Positions 56,194 to 64,000 of a stretch of 64,000 nucleotides of DNA are shown here, piece after piece; the first letter of the stretch is position 1; each line of letters starts with the position of its first letter. The position numbers were made by a program, and so were the translations under genes. The stretch is from JAJCYL01 sp965206015 (GTDB lineage Bacteria; Bacteroidota; Bacteroidia; Cytophagales; Cyclobacteriaceae). Under the pieces are notes generated by a model. That model ran no database searches. It was not told where the DNA came from and saw nothing but the letters and a program-made list of their open reading frames with translations. Location: positions 186,001-250,000 of the forward strand of contig CBDBIW010000002.1 in assembly GCA_965206015.1 (NCBI GenBank). Direction: 5' to 3'.

Positions 56194-56924
56194 CAGAGGT
56201 GAATGTGCAGTTTGACGATCTGAGTATCGCCACTGCTGAGGTCACTCTTATTGACCACCAGTTCATTTCTATCATGCGCTATGCCATTTTTTTCCTTTAA
56301 CCAGGGGTCTACATCGCCCGTCCAGGATGGAATGCTTGAGATTGCAGTCAATCGGTAGTGCATGGGAATAATTATTGAAGGAGTCAATGCACTGACCATT
56401 CTATCGAATTCTTCCTCATTATAAAAATGATGGTCCTCAAAATTTTGGGCCATGAGGACGTCGATATCTCCTATTTCCTTAAACATCTGATCGTCAAGTA
56501 ATCCGTTATCTCCCAGGTGAATCAATTTGATGCCATCAATTTCAATGATCCAAATTGTGTTGTATGGAACAGCACCTCTTTTTCTAAATCTCGAGGCACT
56601 GGCATGCTCGGCCTTAATACCAGGAATATTAATATCATTCACTTCATATGTTCCTGGATTAGCCAATACCGGAGTTTGAGGGCCGAAATAATAACTGGCA
56701 TCATGAGCAAAATGGGGATGGGTAATCGCAACGGCATTAGCAGCCATGTTATCAGGAAAATAGTAGCCCGGTGAATGTTTACCGTTATAAGGATCAATAG
56801 CCAACCGCGTTCCCTCAGGAGATTCCAGAATAAAACTGGCGTGAGCTATATATTCAATTTTTACCTGGCCATTCACAAGGATACATGAGGCCTGGAATAA
56901 AAATAACAGACTATATTGTTTCAT
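56190..56924 (-). CDS. MBL-fold protein with altered metal motif, exported
   Basis: A 244-residue homologue of the lipoprotein at 36212-37057: KIEYIAHASFILESPEG, HLGDNG and IPMHYR all align. A signal peptide occupies residues 1-19 (no lipobox Cys at the usual place). The metal motif reads THPHFAHDA, so the Asp of HxHxDH is Ala. One metal site may be lost, and activity may be altered or absent. It is translationally coupled to the TPR-like gene. Confidence 0.8.
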   Translation of the reverse strand: MKQYSLLFLFQASCILVNGQVKIEYIAHASFILESPEGTRLAIDPYNGKHSPGYYFPDNMAANAVAITHPHFAHDASYYFGPQTPVLANPGTYEVNDINIPGIKAEHASASRFRKRGAVPYNTIWIIEIDGIKLIHLGDNGLLDDQMFKEIGDIDVLMAQNFEDHHFYNEEEFDRMVSALTPSIIIPMHYRLTAISSIPSWTGDVDPWLKEKNGIAHDRNELVVNKSDLSSGDTQIVKLHIHLW

Positions 56925-56933
56925 GCTATAAGG

Positions 56934-58301
56934 TTATCCAAACAATTCACTGAACACATCCGTAAGCTTATCAAATGATCTTATCTTGATCTGGTACTTA
57001 TTTGTATCAAGGCCTTTTAGGTTATACTTCGAGATAAAGATTTCTTTAAAGCCAAGTTTCGCCGCCTCACCTATTCTGTTTTCAATCTTTGGGATACCGC
57101 GAATCTCACCGCCAAGGCCTATCTCACCAGCGAAGCATTTAGATCCATGAATTGAAATGTCCTGAAAGGAGGAGAGTAATGCGCAGGCCACAGCCAGGTC
57201 CAAGGCAGGGTCCTCCACTTTTAGGCCACCAGCAATATTCAGGAAGACATCCTGAGTACTGAAACGTAAACCAATCCGCTTTTCCAAGACAGCCAGCAGC
57301 ATACTTAATCTTTTCGAATCGTGCCCTGTTGATGTGCGCTGTGGTGTGCCAAAAGTAGCAGGACTCACCAGGCTTTGAGTCTCAATAAGTAGAGGTCTAC
57401 TACCTTCAAGTGTCGCACCAATTGCCACTCCACTTTGGATTGAATCTCGATGAGAAAGTAAGACTTCAGATGGGTTATGTACCTCTCTCAATCCATCAGC
57501 AAGCATTTCATATATTCCTAACTCAGCAGTTGATCCGAACCGGTTCTTTATGGTTCGGACAATTCTGTAAGTCATATGACGATCTCCTTCGAACTGGAGC
57601 ACCGTGTCAACCATGTGCTCCAATACTTTCGGACCAGCTATCATACCATCTTTAGTTATATGACCGATGAGAAATACCGGCACACCAGATTCTTTAGAAA
57701 ATCTTTGTAGCTCTGTGGTACATTGCTTCACTTGTGAAACACTGCCAATAGTGGATTCAATTTGGTCAGAATGCAGCGTTTGGATAGAGTCAATAACAAC
57801 AATATCGGGCACTATCTCTCTAGTTTCTTTAAAAATATGGCTTAGAAATGTTTCAGTCAGGATGTAACAATTACCTTTAACCTCGCCAACTCTATCTGCC
57901 CTTCTCTTGATCTGCTTCTCACTTTCCTCACCCGATACATAGAGTATCTTTGAGTTCATACTGAGTGCTATTTGAAGCATTAACGTAGATTTTCCAATAC
58001 CCGGTTCACCACCAAGGAGCACAAGAGATCCTCTCACAATTCCTCCACCTAAAACTCGATTGAATTCCTGATCTGTGGTAATTAGTCTTTCTTCTTCATC
58101 ATATTCAATCTGCTCCAGAGGTAGTGCCCTCTTTTGCACACAAAGTTTGCTTATTGTCCTATCCCATTCAGTTTTAGGAGCCTTGTCAATAACCTCTTCC
58201 ACAATGGTATTCCATTTTCCACATGAAGAACATTTACCAACCCATTTTGCTGACTGGGTGCCACAATTTTGACATGCGAATACGGTTTTGGTCTTTGCCA
58301 C
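56934..58301 (-). CDS. radA: DNA repair protein RadA
   Basis: A 455-residue RecA-related ATPase that promotes branch migration in recombination. The C4 zinc motif is CQNCG and CSSCG (residues 10-31). Walker A is GGEPGIGKST (about 97-106). The RadA-specific KNRFG motif is present near residue 250, and the Lon-like C-terminal domain follows. The only good start is GTG at 58301, since the zinc motif begins by residue 10. It stands 9 bp before the metallo-hydrolase gene. Confidence 0.95.
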   Translation of the reverse strand: MAKTKTVFACQNCGTQSAKWVGKCSSCGKWNTIVEEVIDKAPKTEWDRTISKLCVQKRALPLEQIEYDEEERLITTDQEFNRVLGGGIVRGSLVLLGGEPGIGKSTLMLQIALSMNSKILYVSGEESEKQIKRRADRVGEVKGNCYILTETFLSHIFKETREIVPDIVVIDSIQTLHSDQIESTIGSVSQVKQCTTELQRFSKESGVPVFLIGHITKDGMIAGPKVLEHMVDTVLQFEGDRHMTYRIVRTIKNRFGSTAELGIYEMLADGLREVHNPSEVLLSHRDSIQSGVAIGATLEGSRPLLIETQSLVSPATFGTPQRTSTGHDSKRLSMLLAVLEKRIGLRFSTQDVFLNIAGGLKVEDPALDLAVACALLSSFQDISIHGSKCFAGEIGLGGEIRGIPKIENRIGEAAKLGFKEIFISKYNLKGLDTNKYQIKIRSFDKLTDVFSELFG

Positions 58302-58371
58302 TGAAAGGTTCTCAAGGGTTTAACAAAACTAAAATAATTCTTTCTACAGGAAGTCTGGCCGAATCAACGGG

Positions 58372-58656
58372 CTATAGGGTATTCTGGCTCAATTGACCAA
58401 TCACATCGTTCTTATAGTTCCTCCCAATAGGGACGTATTTCTTATCGATTTCAACTTCAGTAGCTGAGAAGGCGTCTATTTTGTCTTTGGCTACAATGAA
58501 GGATCTATGAACTCTGAGAAACTTATCCCCGGGTAATTTATGTTCGAGATAACTAATGTGTTGGTGGGTGACTATTTCCTTTTCTGATGTCTTTACTTTG
58601 ACATAGTCCTTGATACTTTCAATTATTAAAATATCATTCAGCCGAATTTTCACCAT
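58372..58656 (-). CDS. LytTR DNA-binding domain protein (94 aa), possibly a truncated response regulator
   Basis: It contains a complete LytTR domain: ILIIESIKDYVKVKTSEKEI, LPGDKFLRVHRSFIV and the final KYVPIGRNYKNDV. The receiver domain normally found before it is absent. Upstream in frame, without any ATG, the reading EEPLVYFKVDKR continues the family linker up to a TAA at about 58695. The protein therefore either starts at 58656 as a stand-alone domain or is the remnant of a full response regulator. Confidence 0.7.
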   Translation of the reverse strand: MVKIRLNDILIIESIKDYVKVKTSEKEIVTHQHISYLEHKLPGDKFLRVHRSFIVAKDKIDAFSATEVEIDKKYVPIGRNYKNDVIGQLSQNTL

Positions 58657-58762
58657 CCTTTTATCTACTTTGAAGTAAACGAGTGGTTCTTCATCTTAGC
58701 ATATTTCCTCCAGATAATCGTTTACTAAGACGACTGAATGTAAAAAACGAACTGATGAATGA

Positions 58763-59365
58763 TCAAATTAAAGAATTGAGTTCCTTTCTCAGTTGATCTC
58801 CGCCATTAAAGTGAATAACATGCATTCCCACTTCTCTCGCAGCAATGATATTGGGCCCGGAATCATCAATAAAAACAGCCTGTGAGGGCACAACATTATA
58901 TCTATCAATGAGAAGATCATATATCTCACGATCCGGTTTTTTCATTTTCTCATCACCCGAAACAAGAATGCCTTCAAAATGCCCAAGAAAATCATAGCAC
59001 TCTAAGGCTATTGGGAAAGTTTGACGGGACCAATTAGTAAGAGCAAGTAAACGACAGCTATTATCCGCCTTTAGTCCTTCAAGTAATTGAACTGTATCTG
59101 AGATTGGTCCACCAAGCATTTCACTCCACCTGCTGTAAAAAGCTTCAATTTGATCCTTATAATTTGGATGATCAGCGACCACTCCATCTATTGCCTCCTC
59201 AAATGAACGACCGGCATCTTGTTGAGCATTCCAGTCAGAGTTGCATACATTTTCAAGAAACCACTCCATCTCTTCCTCATCCTCGAAAAGTTTGTGATAT
59301 AAATATTTGGGGTTCCAATCAATGAGGACTCCGCCGAGATCAAAAATGATGGTATCGACTTTCAA
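58763..59365 (-). CDS. HAD-family hydrolase (phosphatase)
   Basis: A 200-residue HAD-IA enzyme: the nucleophile motif FDLGGVLIDWNP lies at residues 8-19, LLALTNWS is motif II, and the Lys (KKPDREIYD) with VFIDDSGPNI is motif III/IV. It probably dephosphorylates a sugar phosphate or related metabolite. The start is a TTG overlapping the pheS stop by four bases (TTGA), and no ATG is near. Translational coupling to pheS follows. Confidence 0.88.
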   Translation of the reverse strand: MKVDTIIFDLGGVLIDWNPKYLYHKLFEDEEEMEWFLENVCNSDWNAQQDAGRSFEEAIDGVVADHPNYKDQIEAFYSRWSEMLGGPISDTVQLLEGLKADNSCRLLALTNWSRQTFPIALECYDFLGHFEGILVSGDEKMKKPDREIYDLLIDRYNVVPSQAVFIDDSGPNIIAAREVGMHVIHFNGGDQLRKELNSLI

Positions 59366-60405
59366 GTTACTCCTGTGAATTGTTTGAGGAAACGTATGTC
59401 GTTTTCAGTATACAATCGAAGATTATTGATTTCATATTTCAACATGGCAATTCTCTCAATGCCCATGCCGAAAGCAAATCCAGTATACTTCCGGGAGTCT
59501 ATTCCACAATTTTCTAAAACGTTGGGATCTACCATTCCCGAACCGGCAATTTCAACCCAACCGCTGTATTTACATATGTTGCAACCATCTCCCTTACAAA
59601 TGAGGCATGAGATGTCTATTTCAGCACTTGGTTCGGTAAAAGGAAAATAGGAAGGTCGATATCTGACTTTAATGTCCTTACCAAACATCTCCCTGGCAAA
59701 ATGATAGAGCGTCTGTTTTAGATCTGTAAAACCCACGTTTTCATCAATATATAACCCCTCAACCTGATGAAATACACAATGCGCTCTTGCGGAAATAGCT
59801 TCGTTCCGGAATACTCTTCCAGGCATTATTGATCTGATTGGAGGCCTGGTATGTTCCATCAAGCGTATTTGCACGTTTGAAGTATGGGTTCTTAACAATA
59901 TGTCCTGACCAACATCTTTCTCATCGGCCTTTTTTACAAAAAAGGTATCCTGCATTTCTCTGGCAGGGTGGTTAGGAGGAAAGTTGAGTGCAGTGAAGTT
60001 GTGCCAGTCATCTTCGATTTCTGGGCCGTCAGAAACATTGAAACCAATTCTTTCAAAGATTTTAATGATTCTGGTTTTCACCTTTGTCAATGGATGTAAT
60101 GAACCGAGTGATCCGGGAATTGGTGGCAATGTCAAATCAACACTATCTGCATTTCCCTTGTTTTGTCCACCACTTAGGTTATCAGCCAACTCCTGATACT
60201 TCTCCTGAGCCTGAGTCTTTAGTTCATTAAGAGCTGCACCAAATTCTTTTTTCTTTTCATTCGGCACATTTTTGAAATCATTGAATAGATCGGTAATGAC
60301 TCCTTTTTTACTGATGAATCTTAAACGATATGCCTCCAACTCTTCATCAGAGTTAGCAACAATATCTATTAATTCCATTTTGAGTTCTTCTACTTTGTCA
60401 AACAT
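59362..60405 (-). CDS. pheS: Phenylalanyl-tRNA synthetase alpha subunit
   Basis: A 347-residue class II synthetase subunit charging tRNA-Phe as an alpha2-beta2 complex with PheT. A coiled-coil N-terminus is followed by the catalytic domain, with HPLTKVKTRI, TALNFPPNHPAREM, motif 2 (RVFRNEAISARAHCVFHQVEG) in two parts, and motif 3 GFAFGMGIERIAMLKY. pheT is about 2.3 kb upstream on the same strand, separated by the rny and zapA genes. Confidence 0.97.
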   Translation of the reverse strand: MFDKVEELKMELIDIVANSDEELEAYRLRFISKKGVITDLFNDFKNVPNEKKKEFGAALNELKTQAQEKYQELADNLSGGQNKGNADSVDLTLPPIPGSLGSLHPLTKVKTRIIKIFERIGFNVSDGPEIEDDWHNFTALNFPPNHPAREMQDTFFVKKADEKDVGQDILLRTHTSNVQIRLMEHTRPPIRSIMPGRVFRNEAISARAHCVFHQVEGLYIDENVGFTDLKQTLYHFAREMFGKDIKVRYRPSYFPFTEPSAEIDISCLICKGDGCNICKYSGWVEIAGSGMVDPNVLENCGIDSRKYTGFAFGMGIERIAMLKYEINNLRLYTENDIRFLKQFTGVT

Positions 60406-60443
60406 GAGTTCTTCAATTCAATACCTCGCGCTCAATAGATGAC

Positions 60444-62009
60444 TTACTTTGCGAATGCAATGGCTCTTGTCTCTCTAATCACGGTTACTTTGATTTGACC
60501 AGGGTATTGCATCCCGGTCTCTATTTTTTGTGAAATTTGGAAAGACAAATCACCTGCAGTTTTGTCATCAACATTGTCAGCATCCACCAGTATTCGCAAT
60601 TCACGACCTGCCTGAATGGCGTAACATTTATTTACTCCGTCGAATTCTAAAGCCAGAGACTCCAAATCTTTCAGCCTCTTGATATACTGTTCCATTATCT
60701 CACGTCGAACTCCCGGACGAGAGCCAGAAATGGCATCACAAGCCTGGATAATTGGTGAGATAATAGAGGTCATTTCAATTTCATCGTGGTGAGCACCTAT
60801 GGCATTGCAAACTTCTGCATTTTCCTTGTATTTCTTAGCCAACTCCATCCCAAGTATTGCATGCGGTGACTCTGATTCTTCAGGATAGACTTTACCAATA
60901 TCATGTAGCAGTCCAGCCCTTTTAGCCAATTTTGGATTAAGCCCAAGTTCTGCAGCCAGATTGGTACAAAGCTTAGCTACTTCTCTGGAGTGTTGCAATA
61001 AATTCTGACCGTACGATGACCTAAATCTCATACGACCTGCCATCTTTATCAACTCCGGGTGTAATCCATGAATTCCCAAATCAATCACAGTCCGCTCTCC
61101 AGTCTCAACAATTTCTTCTTCGATGTTCTTTCGAGTTTTCTTTACTATTTCTTCAATACGGGCAGGATGGATTCTGCCGTCGGCAACTAACCTATGTAAG
61201 GACAACCTTGCAACTTCTCTTCTAACAGGGTCAAATCCCGAAATAATGATTGCTTCTGGAGTATCATCGATAATGATCTCTATGCCAGTTGCAGCTTCAA
61301 GTGCCCTTATATTTCGCCCTTCGCGACCAATAATTTTTCCCTTTATATCATCGCTCTCAATGTTAAAAACTGAAACACAGTTCTCGATGGCATGCTCAGC
61401 CGCGGTTCGTTGAATAGTCTGTATTAGAATTTTCCTGGCTTCTTTATTGGCACCGAGCCTGGCCTCCTCAACGATGTCTTTAATATAAGACGATGCTTTA
61501 GTGCGAGCTTCATCTTTCAGGGTTTCGACCAACTGTTTTCGTGCTTCATCAGCAGTCAAACTGGATATCTTCTCCAACAAGCTCACCTGCTGAAATCTCT
61601 CTTTTTCCAATTCCTCCTTTCGGCCCCGGACAATCTCCATTTGAGCTGCCAGGTTTTCTTTCATGGAATCAATTTCACCCCCCTTTCTCCTATTCTGTGC
61701 TAAAAGTTTGGAGACCTGACTTTCCCGTTGTCGAACTTTATTTTCATTAGAAATAATGATATTTTTCTTCTTATTCGAGTTTTCATCAAATTCAGATTTG
61801 AGTTTTAGAAACTTCTCCTTTGCTTCAAGTATTTTATCTTTTTTGATATTCTCAGCTGTGATTTCAGCTTCTTTGATGAGAATCCTACCTTTCTCCTCTG
61901 CTTCCTTTTCAAGTTTACTATAATACTTTTTCAGGAATTTCCGGCCAATAAAGATGCCAGCAGCCAAGCTCAAAAGGCCGACAATTATCAGCATTAGTAC
62001 ATTTTCCAT
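60444..62009 (-). CDS. rny: Ribonuclease Y
   Basis: A 521-residue membrane-bound endoribonuclease that initiates mRNA decay. There is an N-terminal transmembrane helix (about 5-22) and a long coiled coil (28-200). A KH RNA-binding domain follows, with DDIKGKIIGREGRNIRALEA near 222. The HD domain has RAGLLHDIGKV and IGAHHDE. The length and order match Rny/YmdA. It is placed between pheS and zapA. Confidence 0.97.
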   Translation of the reverse strand: MENVLMLIIVGLLSLAAGIFIGRKFLKKYYSKLEKEAEEKGRILIKEAEITAENIKKDKILEAKEKFLKLKSEFDENSNKKKNIIISNENKVRQRESQVSKLLAQNRRKGGEIDSMKENLAAQMEIVRGRKEELEKERFQQVSLLEKISSLTADEARKQLVETLKDEARTKASSYIKDIVEEARLGANKEARKILIQTIQRTAAEHAIENCVSVFNIESDDIKGKIIGREGRNIRALEAATGIEIIIDDTPEAIIISGFDPVRREVARLSLHRLVADGRIHPARIEEIVKKTRKNIEEEIVETGERTVIDLGIHGLHPELIKMAGRMRFRSSYGQNLLQHSREVAKLCTNLAAELGLNPKLAKRAGLLHDIGKVYPEESESPHAILGMELAKKYKENAEVCNAIGAHHDEIEMTSIISPIIQACDAISGSRPGVRREIMEQYIKRLKDLESLALEFDGVNKCYAIQAGRELRILVDADNVDDKTAGDLSFQISQKIETGMQYPGQIKVTVIRETRAIAFAK

Positions 62010-62095
62010 GTTATACCAGTTTTAATTAAAAATAAACTGGTAGTGCTGTGCGCACATTACAGATGGGTAATTAAAAAGTGCGGGGATATTTAAAA

Positions 62096-62380
62096 TCAGA
62101 TGGCTTGTGCTACAAGACTATTTAATTGACTGATTTTATTAATGGCTACTGAATTATCATTATCAACATCTTCTGCGGATCTTAAATTGTCCGTCATAGA
62201 GTCAAATGCCACCATCGCCAGGAGATCTTGAAGGTCATCTATACCGAATTGGTCCGCATATAATTTGATCTTCTCATTGATCAATTTGCCCGCATTCCTC
62301 ACTCGTTCCTCATCCTCTGTCTTCACCTTCATGGGATACTCTCTGTTCCCTATTTTTATTTTAATTGAAAGTTCATCCAT
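62096..62380 (-). CDS. zapA: Cell division protein ZapA
   Basis: A 94-residue protein of the ZapA family that bundles FtsZ filaments. The N-terminal IKIGNREYPMKVKTEDEERV fold and the C-terminal coiled coil are visible. It lies between rny and a coiled-coil gene. The gap of 86 bp to rny holds no recognised RNA gene. Confidence 0.85.
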   Translation of the reverse strand: MDELSIKIKIGNREYPMKVKTEDEERVRNAGKLINEKIKLYADQFGIDDLQDLLAMVAFDSMTDNLRSAEDVDNDNSVAINKISQLNSLVAQAI

Positions 62381-62388
62381 GTGTTAAC

Positions 62389-62685
62389 TCATTCGCTCAA
62401 ATGAGCAATACACTGATCTATTTCCTTTATATACTCGTTAATTACCTGTTTCAGTTCTGTAGTGTCGCCTCCGCTCACTACCACACCATCGACAAGTTTA
62501 GTTATTTTATCCTTATTTTTAAAATTATCAATTTGCTCTTCCTTTGTCTGCAAAAATTGCTTCATCTCACTATTCTGTGTTTTCAAAAGCTCATTTTCTC
62601 CCTTCAGACTTTTATGGTCATTCAGTAGGAGAATCAACTTTCGTTCGAGAGTCTGAAGCTCGGCGTTAAGTTGGTTTTTTTGCAT
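62389..62685 (-). CDS. Coiled-coil protein next to zapA (98 aa)
   Basis: An almost wholly helical protein with heptad-rich residues 1-55 (LNAELQTLERKLILLLNDHK, then ENELLKTQ), like ZapB-type or other division-associated coiled coils. The C-terminal part (GVVVSGGDTTELKQVINEY) is less regular. It lies between zapA (8 bp) and pheT (a 1-base gap), so it is part of that operon. The role in division is inferred from its neighbour only. Confidence 0.65.
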   Translation of the reverse strand: MQKNQLNAELQTLERKLILLLNDHKSLKGENELLKTQNSEMKQFLQTKEEQIDNFKNKDKITKLVDGVVVSGGDTTELKQVINEYIKEIDQCIAHLSE

Positions 62686-62686
62686 A

Positions 62687-64000
62687 TTACTTTCGAATCA
62701 AGGCACTTAAATCAATTTCAAAAGTACTTATCAAGCGATTCATGACATTGTCTATCTGCTTGTCCTTTAGTGTCTGATTTTCGTCTTGTAATATAAAACT
62801 AATTGCGTAAGCTTTCTTATCCTTTCCGATATTTTCTCCTTCATAAACACTCAGGACATTTACTTGTTTGATGAGCTTGCGTTCTGTTTTTTCAGTCAGC
62901 CGCTTTATCTCTTCAAAGCGTACTTTCCTGTCTATAACAAGAGAGAGATCGCGACGAACCTCAGGGAACTTCGGTACTTCTTTATACACTACATTTTGAA
63001 ACGATTTTTTTAGAAGTCTGTCCCAGAATAATTCCGCGTAAAGTACTTCTTGTGACACTTCACTCATTTTAATTACCTGAGGGCCCACCCATCCAAACGT
63101 ACCGATAACTTGTTCATTATAAGTAAGTTGAATAGCAGAAGACCAAATACCGTCTTCAATCACCGATGAATCATATCCAATAATACCAAGGCGATCCAGA
63201 CAAGAATAGACAGCATTTGCAAGATCATGAAACTCCACCTTTTTCTCCTCTTCCAACCAGTTTTCAGCACGTTTATTTCCTGTTAAGAATATTGCCAGAA
63301 TCTCATCTTCTTTGTATTTACCTTTATGGTTTTTGTATGTTTTACCAAATTCAAATAGCTTCAAATTCTTTTGCCTTCTATTGACATTATGGGCAATGAC
63401 CTCCAGCCCATTGGGAAGAATGCTCTGCCTCATGACACCAAGATCTTCACTAAGCTTATTGAGAATTTCGGCATCTTCGGACTGGTCGATTGTTTGTAGC
63501 CTTTCCGAATATTTCGGTTTGGTTAGAGAGTTGGTGATTATTTCATAATAGCCATTTGAAACCATGAGCTCACCAATTCGAATCTGAAGATCATATTTGT
63601 TTTGCTGTGGGAAATCTGACAGAAAATCTGATCTTAATATTTCTGTAAGTTCAACGTTATCATAGCCATATATCCTCAAAATTTCTTCTATAACGTCGGC
63701 TTCTCTCTGTACATCAACTCTATAAGGCGGAACTATAGCCGTAAATCCGATCTCTGTTTTACCTGAAATTTTAATATCTAAGCTTTCTAATATTTCAATG
63801 ATCCGTTTCTCACCAAGAGGTTTGCCAATCAACCTGTCAATATTTTTGAAATTTACAGGCACATTAAAGTCTTTAACCGGATTGGGATAGATATCAATCA
63901 CATCTGAACTTATAGTCCCATTGGCAAGTTCTTTGGTTAAAAGCGAAGCCCATTTTAAGGCTGTCACTGTCAAGTTTGGGTCAGTCCCGCGTTCAAATCG
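62687..64000 (-). CDS. pheT: Phenylalanyl-tRNA synthetase beta subunit (N-terminus cut by the window edge)
   Basis: 438 codons are visible and the 5' part lies beyond 64000. The frame reads through the edge as RFERGTDPN, the core B3/B4 region. B5 (PVNFKNIDRLIGKPL), the catalytic-like B6/B7 and the C-terminal ferredoxin-fold anticodon-binding domain (YKEVPKFPEVRRDLSLVIDR) follow. It pairs with PheS to charge and edit tRNA-Phe. It is the first visible gene of the pheT-coiled coil-zapA-rny-pheS row. Confidence 0.96.
   Translation of the reverse strand, partial: RFERGTDPNLTVTALKWASLLTKELANGTISSDVIDIYPNPVKDFNVPVNFKNIDRLIGKPLGEKRIIEILESLDIKISGKTEIGFTAIVPPYRVDVQREADVIEEILRIYGYDNVELTEILRSDFLSDFPQQNKYDLQIRIGELMVSNGYYEIITNSLTKPKYSERLQTIDQSEDAEILNKLSEDLGVMRQSILPNGLEVIAHNVNRRQKNLKLFEFGKTYKNHKGKYKEDEILAIFLTGNKRAENWLEEEKKVEFHDLANAVYSCLDRLGIIGYDSSVIEDGIWSSAIQLTYNEQVIGTFGWVGPQVIKMSEVSQEVLYAELFWDRLLKKSFQNVVYKEVPKFPEVRRDLSLVIDRKVRFEEIKRLTEKTERKLIKQVNVLSVYEGENIGKDKKAYAISFILQDENQTLKDKQIDNVMNRLISTFEIDLSALIRK

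Noticed and set aside
62010..62095. Possible 6S RNA between rny and zapA
   Set aside because: The gap is only 86 bp, too short for 6S RNA, and no typical bulged hairpin is visible.
1..64000. CRISPR arrays, prophage, rRNA or ordinary tRNA genes
   Set aside because: No regularly spaced repeats, phage structural genes, rRNA or tRNA arms were recognised; only the tmRNA acceptor domain was found.

Overview
The window looks like chromosome from a marine-type member of the Bacteroidota, probably order Cytophagales. Supporting signs are low GC, ECF sigma and FtsX-permease/PadR genes of Bacteroidota type, a tmRNA tag ending in NYAMAA, several TAnnTTTG-like -7 promoter elements, and weak Shine-Dalgarno signals with some GTG/TTG starts. 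No species can be named from the sequence alone.

Layout. 1-2.6 kb: a secreted Xaa-Pro aminopeptidase and a decayed universal stress protein gene. 2.6-6.3 kb: a class V aminotransferase, a dead IS1-family element, an alpha-1,2-fucosyltransferase with internal 24-bp tandem repeats, and a GT2 glycosyltransferase whose 3' part has been replaced by the tail of a CRP/FNR-type regulator. 6.3-13.4 kb: a large vWA membrane protein, tandem TerB-like genes, hemB, and an ABC ATPase/periplasmic adaptor pair without a permease. 13.7-15 kb: two abutting IS relics (IS4-like and IS1595-like). 15-23.1 kb: a surface-polysaccharide block with a YfhO-type membrane protein, two GT4-type glycosyltransferases, two methyltransferases and a Wzx-type flippase. 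23.2-25.8 kb: pfkA, an IS3 relic, and a reductive-dehalogenase-like pseudogene. 25.8-32.6 kb: a DinB/ATP-grasp/LysE operon, a YHS lipoprotein-like protein, and a Nramp-like/outer-membrane/DASS transporter row. 33-46 kb: an orphan ECF sigma factor, a serine hydrolase homologue lacking SxxK, a metallo-hydrolase, a rhomboid, menA, argS, several envelope proteins and more IS3 relics, one of which cuts a TPR gene. 46-55 kb: a NaChBac-like channel, a PadR/FtsX operon under a long perfect inverted repeat, FkbM, an esterase, MscS, VOC and a GT39-type membrane protein. 55.3-64 kb: tmRNA (ssrA), a second metallo-hydrolase, radA, a LytTR domain protein, then pheS, rny, zapA, a coiled-coil gene and pheT (truncated by the window edge).

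Two themes stand out. First, IS decay: at least seven IS fragments are visible (IS1, IS4-like, IS1595-like, two IS3 copies in inverted orientation, an IS407-like IS3, and an IS605-like end). None encodes an intact transposase, and broken host genes lie beside several of them. Second, short perfect or near-perfect tandem duplications of 9-24 bp recur in coding and non-coding DNA, which suggests a slippage or duplication habit in this genome.

I saw no CRISPR array, prophage, rRNA or ordinary tRNA gene. The most unusual items are the reductive-dehalogenase relic, the GT2-CRP chimera, the repeat-bearing fucosyltransferase, the PadR inverted repeat overlapping its own start codon, and the DinB/ATP-grasp/LysE operon of unknown product.
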